From Azadirachta indica (Eukaryota > Streptophyta > Magnoliopsida > Sapindales > Meliaceae), in contig CM040441.1 in the NCBI GenBank assembly GCA_022749755.1, positions 1,282,179-1,346,178 on the forward strand: a stretch of DNA of 64,000 nt, in the 5' to 3' direction. This document shows positions 10,515-20,139 of the stretch, in pieces. Position 1 is the stretch's first letter. Each line of letters opens with the position of its first letter. A program made the translations under genes and the position numbers. The notes under the pieces were generated by a model. It was not told where the DNA came from and did not search any database. It saw only the letters and a program-made list of their open reading frames with translations.

Positions 10515-13328
10515 GAAAAAGATTGTTGCTTTGTTGTTTAGAATTCCAGCCAAGCTACCTCTTTCATGATATTCATTAAAAAAAAGAAGGAATGTCAGTC
10601 ATCTGAACATTGATAATATTTTGATGTTAAATCTTTGTCAATGCCTTAATTTCATTCAAAAATTCTTGTTGATTAACAATCTCACCTAAAAATGGCAAGT
10701 GAAATTTCTTAACTACTATGATATCTCCTTATGGTAACTCAGCTTTGTAAACATTTCCTTATCTGCCCTCTCCAATGCAAAATTGGAAGTCCTCCCTTCA
10801 AAGGTTAATACTGAAAGCAATATTGGAGTGTTTACATAATTGCTTTCTTGCTTTCGCAAGTTCATCTTCCTTCTTCCAAAAGCGAAGAACCTTGCAATCA
10901 CTATAAATCGAGCTTCTAAAATAGAAGGCAAAATTATAAGCCATTTTTTTGTTGAGGACTGCTTGCATTAAGTGAAAGCATTGCAAGATGACAATCCTTT
11001 AACATTGGCATACAATCCTTTGTTCCCTCATAATTCTTCATTGGACACATCTTGAAATGCTTTGCTACTAGGAATTAGACCTTGTAATTCATTACAAGAT
11101 ATGTCAATGTCTGATAAGCTATGCATTCCCTTAAAGCAATTTGGAATTAAACCAGAGAGGTTATTGTGGGATAGATTCAAGTTCACTAGACTTTCTAAAT
11201 TGCACATTTGGGATGGTATCTCTCCGTTGAGCAAGTTATGACTCAAATCTAACTCTAAAAGTTGAAACAAATTTTGCATCTCAACTGGAATTTCTTAGCT
11301 AAATTGATTGTTACACAAATTCAATTAATGTAATTTTGACAAGTAGCCAAGAGATTCTAGGATTGAGTTGCTTAATTCATTTGTAGGCGAGTCAAGGTGC
11401 TCAAGTTTAGTTAATGAGCCCACTTCTTGAGGTAAACTTCCAAAAAGTTTATTCTCATTCAAGATAAGTTTACTTAAAGAGTTAACTTTCTGTGTTCCAC
11501 TGGAATCTCCCTAACTATATGATTAAAAGAAAGATCAAGCACTTGTAGTTGAGATGAGTTTGTAAACTTAGGTGGTATGCTCTTAGTGATATTATTAATT
11601 GAAATGTTCAAAGTGCCAAGTGCTAGATATTTTCCTCAATTATATAAGATTTCACAATAAAATCTATTGTGACTAAGATCAACGAAATTTAGGTTTGGGT
11701 AAATGCTAAATTCTTCAGATATATTTCCCAGAGATTGTTCCATTTAAGGTGAGTTCTAATTAGGCTTGTACAATATCTCAAGCTTTGAGGGATTAGACCT
11801 TCAATGTGTTTATTATCTATAGTGAATTTCTGAAGTAATTTGCCTTGGCAAACATTATATGGTAAATAACTGGTAAATTCATTTCTTTCCAATATACAAC
11901 TTCAGCAAATTTCCTATTTCTTGAGGAATGGAACCCACTAGCCTATTAAAACCAAGATGTAAATCAACCAAGTTGCTTAAATTACCTATGGAAAAAGGTA
12001 TTAAACCACTGAGTTTATTTCCGGCCAAGCCTATATTGGAAAGAAACTTCAAGTTCGTTATTTCCTCATGAATGGAGCTAGAAAGCTTATATGTATTCAG
12101 GTATAATGTCCTCAAATTACTCAAATTTCCAATTAAAGGAGGAATAACACCACTAGAATGATTTATTTATAAATCTAGCTCGAGAAGAGACTTTAAATTT
12201 CCTATGGTTGGAGAAATGGAACCAGAAAGAGAATAATTAAAAAGATGCAAAATTTTCAAGTTAATCAAATTATCTAAAGAAAGAGGAATAGAACCATTAA
12301 ATTGATTTTCACAAAAGTCTAATTGGGAAAGAATCTTCAAAGCTCCTATTTCTTCAGGAATAGAATCAAAAAGCTTATTCATATACAGGTATAATATCCT
12401 CTAATTGCTCAAATTTCCAGCTGAAGCAGGAATAACACTACTAAGATGATTTTCTAACAATACTAGTTCTGACGAGGATTTTAAGTTTCCTATTTCCTCA
12501 AGAATAGAACTAGAAAGCTCATTTATATACATGCATAATATCCTTAAATTGCTCAAATTTCCAATTGAAGAAGGAATAACACCACTAAGATGATTTTTTG
12601 ACAATGCTAGTACTAACAAGGACTTTAAGTTTCTTATTTCCTAAGGAATAGAATTAGAAAGCTCATTTGTACACAGATATAATATCTTTAAATTACTTAG
12701 ATTTCTAATTGAAGGAGGATTAACACCACTCAAATGATTTTCTAACAATTCTAGTTCTGACATGGACTTCAAGTTTCCTATCTTTAGTGGAATTGAGCCA
12801 CTTAATTGGGTTCTCATAAATGTAAAGGAACTTCAAATGAGTACAGAGGCCAATTTCTAGTGGTATTTTCCCAAACACTTGATTTATTGATAAATCAAGA
12901 TACTTGAGCTTTGTGAGATTATCGATTTGTGGTGGGATGATTCCAAAAAATTCATTCACATTAAGATTAAGATATGTAAGATCAACAAATGATGAGAATG
13001 AGAACTCATGAAGCGTTCCCTTAAGACTTGTAGTTGACAGGTTAATACTAAGGACTTTTCCAACACAATTGCAACGAATTCCAAAGCAAGTACATAGGTT
13101 GAGTTTTGATTTGGAGTGAAAAAGAAATATTGGTAGCATTAACAGGAAGAAGATTCCATGAAGAGAGGAGAGAAAGGTTATGATTTTTGTAGAGGCTTTC
13201 TTTCCAATTGAGAAAAGCATGGCTTCTTTAGTAGACATAGTAGTGAGTGAAAAATTCAAAAAGAGAAATTGGATCAGACAAACAAGGGAGAAAACTAGAA
13301 TCTTATTATTAAAGGATGATAACTCCAT
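10515..13328 (-). pseudogene. LRR-2(A): MIK2-like LRR receptor kinase pseudogene, kinase N-lobe only
   Basis: The start is the Met at 13328 (MELSSFNNKILVFSLV, signal peptide). A single-base frameshift after 'TKEAML' scrambles the next ~40 codons. A compensating extra A near 13125 restores frame before the LRRNT Cys pair 'CTCFGIRCN'. Many 24-residue LRRs follow from about 12960 to 11030 with several stops and frameshifts. The last repeats read 'LDLSHNLLNGEIPSQM' and 'LNLSHNNLSGLIPNCF', then a juxtamembrane/TM remnant (10945-10855), 'LSVLTFEGR', and kinase N-lobe pieces 'GNVYKAELP', 'VVKKFH' (the ATP-binding Lys motif), 'QQEFLNEIKALTKI' and 'RGSLAGILNN' to about 10515. The catalytic loop and DFG are absent. 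The family acts as plasma-membrane LRR-XII-like/MIK2-type receptors; this copy cannot encode one. Confidence 0.92.
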
Positions 13329-13480
13329 GCAGAAACAAAGATGGAAGTAGATGATGAATTTACGAAGGCAAAAGTTAAAATGATTTTATGCATAATAAAT
13401 AAGCAGACGGAGGCCTCAATTTGTAGGAACCCCACGAGCAAAGCCCCATATAAGAGGTAAGATAAAAAAAGTATAGGTAA
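13329..13480 (-). promoter_or_regulatory. 5' leader of LRR-2(A) (leader copy P3, degraded TATA)
   Basis: This is the same leader as P1 and P2 upstream of the LRR-2 start, but the TATA word is changed to 'CTACAAATT' (about 13418-13427). The surrounding match includes 'aagatggaagtagatgatga' next to the ATG and 'ccccacgagcaaagcc' upstream. The TATA change is shared by copy B, so it predates the big duplication. Confidence 0.45.
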
Positions 13481-13829
13481 ATTGCATAAGGTTATTATTT
13501 TAGAAAAAAATGTAAGTTAATATTTAATTATTACTCGTATTCTTATAAAATGTAAGTTTATTATTAAAAAATCCTAAATAAATAAATAGAAAAGATCTTA
13601 AAATATAAAATAAAATAGGATTTATTAATAACAAAGATTATATCAATCTAAATTTAAATTTATCACAATCTTAGTATCCTAATTTTAGATTTAATTGTAA
13701 TTAATATTTATCATAGGTTTTTATTATATATTTTTATTTTTATTTACAAAATTAATTCCACAAGTCAATGTGTCAAGTCTACAAAAATATCTAAAATTGT
13801 AGTTTCCTTTACACCAATGATTGATATAC

Positions 13830-14045
13830 TATCTATTTTGTAAAGGATGTCAACTGAGAAAATAAATAATAAAAAAAGAAAATAGAGATGAAAGTACAAG
13901 AAATTTGATAGAAGCCACACAAGACCAAACGATTCTTATAAATTGATAGCTAAGAGATTGTGTTGTGCGTAGAAAACAAATAGATGGAGATTCATATTTA
14001 TATAAAACCACGAGTACCAATTTTAAGTTATATTTAACAGAAAGA
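13830..14045 (-). repeat. Leader copy P4 (no gene attached)
   Basis: A diverged copy of the LRR leader: 'gtgcgtagaaaacaaatag' followed by 'atttatataaaaccacgag' corresponds to the P1 words 'gcgcatagaaaataagcag' and 'atttatagaaaccacatgag'. The minus strand has a TATA-like 'TATATAAATA' near 13995-14005. No LRR start codon follows it. It shares a longer block ('gccacacaagaccaaacgat') with P5. Confidence 0.5.
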
Positions 14046-14300
14046 AATAATTGGAGATGTAAAGGAGTTATTCATATATTTAATTAATGTATATAATTTA
14101 ATTTTTTAATTTGAAAAAGTTAGAATTTAATTTGTTATAATTTGTAAATTTCTTTTAATTAAGATTTTTCTATATAATATCAAAGATTTAACACTTTTTC
14201 ATTTCTTAATTACAAAATTTAACACTCTTGAAATAATAAAAGTTAGGGCACCAAAATAGACAAATTAACATAAAATGACAAAATTATAAATAACTTTATC

Positions 14301-14338
14301 TTATATATATATGTATATATATATATATATATATATAA
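14301..14338. repeat. (AT)n microsatellite
   Basis: An uninterrupted TA/AT tract with one 'g' interruption. Copy B has a shorter version with an 'ac' interruption (57770-57794), a length difference that arose after duplication. Confidence 0.85.
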
Positions 14339-14654
14339 CCTACGTGAGGTAGACAAATCAATTATGCGAAAACTCAAACTTAGGCTTATATATTACCCAA
14401 AGAAAATTCTGAAATGATATATATTACCATATAATTAAAGATTTGCCTATATATCATTTAAAAGAAAAATGAATTTGTATGAATTTGTATGGAGGAGAAA
14501 CCAATTGAAATCTCAAAATATTTCGAATTTTTAATTTTATCATTAGAAAAAAGTGAGACTTTTAGTTTGTTATAATTTTTATACTTTTTAATTAACAGTT
14601 TTATTATCATTATTATTATAATAATAAATGTATATCCAAAATAGTTTTGTGAAG

Positions 14655-14875
14655 ATTTTGATTATGCTAGCTACTGTGCGGAGGGTATCAACTGAAGTAA
14701 ATAAAAAGATAAAAAAAAAATAGGGATAAAAATACAAGCAATAGATGCCACACAAGAGCAAACAATTCTTACTTAAACTACAATTATTAATATATCCATA
14801 TCAATTAATAACTCTAGTGATTGAAAGATTCAAATTTATAGGAACCACATGAGCATTGAAAGTACCCGTCAAAAA
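14655..14875 (-). repeat. Leader copy P5 (no gene attached)
   Basis: Shares 'gccacacaagagcaaacaattctta' (in pieces) with P4 and 'aatttataggaaccacatgag' with P1 and P2, including the TATA word 'CTATAAATT' on the minus strand at about 14834-14842. No coding start follows. Together with P4 it marks further LRR genes once arrayed here and since lost. Confidence 0.5.
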
Positions 14876-15604
14876 TTTAATGCATCAATTCAAAAGCCCC
14901 TATATATCATATATTGTAGAATAAAAATATTGTACATATTTATATAATTATTCAAAAGTATTTTATATTATGAATTATTATGCCATATCATTTTTCTTTT
15001 GTAAAAACAAAAAATTAACATTTATAATCATTGGGAGAATGCCCGATTCTCCTTATTGTTTGATCTAATGCCCCGATGCCCTTTTCTTGTTTCCATAATA
15101 TCCTAAATTCTTCTGATAGTTGACAGGATTAAATATAATAATATACGAGTCTCTAAAATTTAGCTTATTAACATAAATAGTCTTAATAGTTTTTAAAATA
15201 TTTATAAAAATTTTAATTTATTAAAAAATAACAATTATACCCTTATATAATATTAATTAACTAAAAAATTATTTTCAACTCTTAATTAAAAAAATATCAA
15301 AATAATAATATATTTTTATTTTATAACATATTTATATACTAATTTATAAACCATCGTTTTAATATAAATTTATTTAAACTTTGAATTTTTTTTTAATATG
15401 ATATTCATAAATTAAAAGATCAATTTTATAATTTTAAAAATAAATAAAATATTATTATTTTTATTTATTTTAAATTTATGAAATTTATCTTTCAATTTTA
15501 TTTAATATTCAGATAAATTTATTATGTATACAAAATTTAAAATTTAGATAAATTTTTATTTATAATATTTTATTTATATTTTATAAAAAATATTATTTAT
15601 ATTG
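14876..15604. other. AT-rich non-coding DNA
   Basis: Nothing recognisable. Almost pure A/T with homopolymer tracts; a match for all of it exists in copy B (58346-59060). Confidence 0.6.
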
Positions 15605-15655
15605 ACTCGTGATAACCCATGCATTCTCTCAAAGCAATTTAGAATTAAATATGAA
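15605..15655 (-). pseudogene. Scrap of an LRR receptor gene
   Basis: 'ataacccatgcattctctca' and 'aagcaatttagaattaa' match the LRR-2 segment at about 11113-11150 ('taagctatgcattccctta', 'aagcaatttggaattaaa'), the end of the last LRRs. It is only ~50 bp long, lies just before a copia LTR-like repeat, and is also present in copy B (59061-59110). It is best read as what remains of a third LRR gene. Confidence 0.55.
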
Positions 15656-15689
15656 CTTAATGGGCTAACTAATAACATGAATCTAAGCG

Positions 15690-16035
15690 TGTATATATAT
15701 ATATTCAATGGGGACCTTGTGTTGTGTTGTATGGCAACTTGTGGAATCAAAAGAAGTTTTTCTACTTGAAAAAAATTCTTCTAAGCTTACAAGGTTAAAT
15801 AGATACAAGAAGGTTAATAAGGAATGTTAGAAGGAATTATTTGTTTCAAAATAAATATTGACCTTTTAGCCACTGGAGATCTTCTAGCCGTTGATTATTT
15901 CTTGATTCATTTTTCCTTTATTGACTTAGAGTTAATGAGACATAGAATGTCATGATGATTTTCCCTTTATTGACTAGAGTCAATGAGACAATAAAATCAT
16001 GATTTCTCCTTTTGATCTCAATAATAATTTTTTCT
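15690..16035 (-). repeat. Copia LTR-like repeat, copy 2 (solo)
   Basis: A diverged copy of 2402-2795, with no pol sequence next to it, so a candidate solo LTR or truncated element. Shared blocks are 'taataaggaatgttagaagg', 'agccactggagatcttctag', 'ttgattatttcttgattcat' and 'gactagagtcaatgagaca'. Copy B equivalent: 59150-59490. Confidence 0.6.
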
Positions 16036-17570
16036 TTTGTTTTCTTTCCTTATCACTATATATTTTATAATTTCATGTGTTGATCAAGAAATTAATAAAT
16101 TCAACTTACAGGAATTATGAAACGACATACATACATACATATATTTAGGTCTTGTTGAAAGTGTGTTTTCGCGGTAAGTCTGCTCGCCTGGCATGTGATT
16201 CATATTTTTTATTTCATAAAAAACAACTCTAGTTTCCAACAAATATATATTTCTTGTTTTCTATTATTAAAATTAAGAAAAATAATATTATAATATCTAA
16301 TTTATTTTTTTAATCTGTAATTCTTATTACAATTCTCCACTTTTTAATTTATTTTTCATAATTAAAATTTATATGAAGAAAATTGAATAAATTGTTTTTA
16401 TATTCACCTGAATTTTGAATTAAAAGTAAAAGCCTCATTTTCAAAGTATAATTTGCTTTTAATCATTCACAAGACATAAATCAAAATAATAGATTATTAT
16501 TTTAGATAAAAAATATTAAAATTTTACACAATTTTTATATTAAAATTTTATTTTAATTTATAATATCTTATATAATTAATTAAACGAAATGCATATAGTT
16601 ACGAAATGCAGATATTTCAACTAAACTACAATTTTAATTTTCTAATTTAAATAAATAAATATTTTAAATTTCTAAAATAATAAATAAATAATATTATTTC
16701 TATCATGCATTTTATAAGTTACTTTTTTATCATAATTGAATCTAAAGATGCACATATATATGTGTATGCATGTGTGTTGTATTAGACATATTTTTTGATG
16801 ATTTAAAAAAAAAAAATTGATACGTACGGCATACTCCTGATCATTTGAATAAACTTGATAATACCCATTCAAAATAAAAAACAAATAAAAAATATTTGTA
16901 ATTATATATGAATCATAAGAAAATATTAAAAACTAAATATTTATTATCAAGTGAGGGTGAATTGTCTTTCCAACAATTGTTCACGTACTCATTCACTTGA
17001 TTTGTAACATAAAGCCATTCAAAATATTTAGATCAAGCTATTAAAAAATGTTTAAATTTGTGATCATAAATTCAAAATCTATTAGACGTGTCTTTGACAT
17101 ACATTACAAGTGATTGAAGTGCAACTTTTAATGTAAGAATTTTAAATTTAGTTTCTTAGTCCTTTTAATTTTCATGAAAATTACTTACAATATAAGTAAA
17201 TTCAATAATTATTGTAATTAATATTTAAGGGATATGATACATATATACTTTAAATTTCTTCTCTATTATATTACCTTCTCTCAATTATAATTTTGTTTCT
17301 TGATCAGTTATAAGAATCTTGTAAAAGAATCAATTTTTTATAAAAATAAAAGTACATTTAACATTAAACTATTTTGGCCTTTAATTCATAATTACTGCAA
17401 AAATTGGTGAATGGAGAAGAAACAAAAGCCGGAGAAATTTCTGTATATTTCTATTTATATTAATCTTTTAGCAATACATGATTTTCATATAGTTATAGAA
17501 ATCTATTATAAGTAAATGAATGCTAACTACTAATATGTCCGAGGCATAATTTTGTAGGCAAATGAAAATT
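16036..17570. other. AT-rich intergenic DNA
   Basis: No coding or RNA feature recognised. It contains short 'acat' repeats near 16125-16145 and long A/T tracts. The only readable structure is the onset of the BAM1-like pseudogene at its right end. Confidence 0.6.
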
Positions 17571-19020
17571 TTAACTCGAGTAGAAATGAACTTTCTGGGA
17601 TGATTCCTAATGAGATAACTGGTATGAAGGTCTTCAATTATCTTAATTTGTCACGAAATCACCTAGTGGGTAGCATCCCTGCATCGATAGCTAGTATGAA
17701 GAGTTTAACTAGAGTTGATTTTTCCTGTAACCATCTTTCTTGTTTGGTTCCTGGAATTGGTAAGTTCAGTTACGTTAATTACTCTTCATTTTTGGGTAAT
17801 CCTGAACTTGGTTGCTTGCAAAGATGGCATTGCAAATGGTTCCCACCAGCCACATGTTTAAAGGTCGGCTATCTGCTTCTTGGGAGCTGTTGATCGCTGT
17901 TGGGTTGCTTGACTGCTCATTTGCCTTCGTAGTTGCTGTAATTATCAAGGAAATTAAGAATCATCAAAGAAGGCTAGTGAGTCTCATGCATGGAAATTGA
18001 CTGCATTGCAGCGCTTAGAATTCACTTGTGATGATGTTCTTAATTGCTAGAAGGAGGATGACATATTGCGGAAACAAGTTGCAGGGATGGTTTACAAGGG
18101 TGCTATGCCAAATGGTGATCAATTTACTGTTAAAAGACTGCCTACAGTTGGCCGGGGTTCTTGTCATGATCATGGGTTTACTGCTGAGATACTTCGGGGA
18201 GGGTTAGTCATAAAAATATCATTAAGTTATTGTCGTTTTGTTCAAATCATGAGAATAATCTTTTGATGTACGACTTCATGCCAAATGGGAGCTTGGGGGA
18301 GGTTCTTCATGGTAAGAAAGGAGGTGATTTGGACTGGTATACAAGGTATAAGAATGCTGTGCAGGTTTCTAATGGGCTTTGCCATTTACATGACGGTTGT
18401 TCACCGCTGATTGTTCATCGCGATGTGAAATCAAGCAACATCCTTCTTGATTCCAATTTTAAAGCTCACCTCGCTGATTTTGGCCTTACCAGGTTCTTCC
18501 AAGATTCCGGCACCACGTCTGCCATTGCTGGTTCTTATGGATATATTGCTTCTGGTATAGGAATATCAAATTGATCTTAAAAGTTATTTTCATAATTATG
18601 TTATTTTGTTTCTCTGCTGTGATTTTGTTTCTTATGTTATCTTTGACCGTAATGCTTTGAGGTCTTGCATTAATATTGAACATTACCATACTTTCTATGT
18701 ATTAGCTAGGGATAGTTTGACCTCAGTTTTGAACTAACATTATTTGAAATTGTCTTTCAAAATGTTAGTTCTTTAGTTCAATTGGTTTTGAAAGTCGATG
18801 TCTTAAAACATGTTTTTAGAAAATCACAAGAATCCAAAAATTGATGGTTGTTTTACTATTTTGTAATCACAGCTAATATAAGTACTGATTATCAAATTTT
18901 TTTTGCTAATTGAAAATTTAATGTTTTCTTTGCAGCCTACAGTTTGAAAGTTGATGTCTACAGCTTCGGTATAGTTTGTTGAAACTAATTACTAGCAGGA
19001 AACCGGGTGGAATGTCATGG
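17570..19020 (+). pseudogene. BAM1-like (CLV1 family) LRR receptor kinase pseudogene, copy A
   Basis: The readable remnant starts in the last LRR ('NELSGMIPNEITGM', 'YLNLSRNHLVGSIPASIASM', 'VPGIGKFSYVNYSSFLGNPEL'). After a frameshift comes the transmembrane part ('SASWELLIAVGLL...FAFVVAVII'), then 'ALQRLEFTCDDVLNC', then a kinase lacking the glycine loop (the expected GKGGAGIVYKG reads [11 protein letters not shown]). The N-lobe Lys motif 'VKRLP', the catalytic loop '[11 protein letters not shown]' and 'DFG' are present, but stops and frameshifts separate them. The exon breaks after 'GSYGYIAS' near 18556 at a GT; the family's intron is kept (18556-18934, ending TTTGCAG), and exon 2 resumes with 'AYSLKVDVYSFGIV'. 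It ends near 19020, short of the kinase C-lobe. Most LRRs and the signal peptide are missing. Intact relatives are plasma-membrane CLE-peptide receptors. Confidence 0.93.
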
Positions 19021-19030
19021 AGTGTACCCC

Positions 19031-19890
19031 AATTATCTTTTAAATTTTTAGCACTTTTTAGCTTAATTAAGTTGTTTTTTATTAATTGTTTAATTATATA
19101 CAAAATCAAAGAAAATTGGCAAACAATATTTTTAAATAAGATATCAATATTTTGAGTTGTCTTTTAGTTTTGAAATCAGTTCGTAAGTCGAATTATATTT
19201 GATTTACGTATAAAAATTTTTTCACGTTGATATCAGTTTTTAAACATTTTAAAAAATAAATCGATTTTATATATAATAAAAAAAAACCGTTGACTAAAGT
19301 AATATTAATATAAATAATTTTATAAATGAAATATTTTAAAGATATTATAAAAAAAATAATTTTATTATTAATTGTACAGAATGTTTAGAAATAATAATAT
19401 CTAGTAATAAAAAATACTAAAATTTTATTCCACAATACATTTTCTCAGGTAAATATATAAATCCATATATTTTTTTTTTTAATAGCCAAAGGGAATTATT
19501 TTATCAATAACAAAAGAGGAAGGGAAAAGACAGAAAAGGAGCCAAAGAAGACCATCCAAAACCAATTGGGTACACGTAAATTACATATCAATGAACAATT
19601 ACTTGGTATTTATTGATAATGCAGAGGAATTTTTGGGCACCTCACAATCGTTGTTGCTTCAAAGAAATGTCCCGGAGGAGCTTGTGTATTTATGCCATCG
19701 TACGACAAGCATATACATACTCCACACAACTTTCTTCTGGGTGGGTACTGCTGGCACACTTACTTCGATGTGAACGAACGGCATACAGTAGCAACAATAC
19801 AGCTCAGCAGTAGCAATGAAGCAGCAGAAACAACAGATAATAATCAAATAAATAACATGATCATAAGATTTGTGTCTGGTTTCACACAGT
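19031..19890. other. Non-coding DNA between the BAM1-like and BOR remnants
   Basis: AT-rich, with no supported gene. Copy B carries an extra 350 bp at the point corresponding to about 19100. Short ORFs on both strands near 19591-19892 are kept in copy B but look like overlapping shadows, with low-complexity 'agcag/acaaca' runs. Confidence 0.5.
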
Positions 19891-19895
19891 GATAC

Positions 19896-20072
19896 CTGAT
19901 CATAAGAATTGTCACAGCTACACTCAATCAGGCGAAGGAACTCCACAGCATTAGAGCTAACAACTTCAGCAGGGAAGTTCCTTAAGCAGATGATGAACAA
20001 CTGAGACACATCTTGATTCCTTCCTGGTCCAACCTCCGCACAGACGCTACCTACTTGTCTCTTTGAATGGAT
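19896..20072 (-). pseudogene. Unidentified exon fragment, copy A
   Basis: A minus-strand open stretch reads 'QVGSVCAEVGPGRNQDVSQL', then 'FIICLRNFPAEVVSSNAVEF' and 'LRLIECSCDNSYDQ'. It ends at a consensus 5' splice site (CAG|GTATCA at 19898-19894). An AG acceptor is possible near 20060. Its balanced amino-acid use, unlike the surrounding AT-driven ORFs, suggests a genuine exon torn from a larger gene. I do not recognise the family; it is not part of BOR. Copy B has it almost unchanged (63626-63800). Confidence 0.5.
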
Positions 20073-20139
20073 ATTATTCGTCAAGTTAGTTTGTCACAAT
20101 CATTGTATTAGAAAAAATAAAAAAAAAAAAAAGAAAAAA

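Noticed and set aside
8216..13328. LRR-1 and LRR-2 as functional receptor genes
   Set aside because: Multiple stops and frameshifts interrupt every part, and neither encodes a complete kinase domain.
19659..20084. A 141-codon minus-strand ORF taken as one protein
   Set aside because: Only its first ~60 residues look like an exon; it then reads through a consensus splice donor (19895) into low-complexity DNA overlapping other open frames. I kept only the exon-like part.
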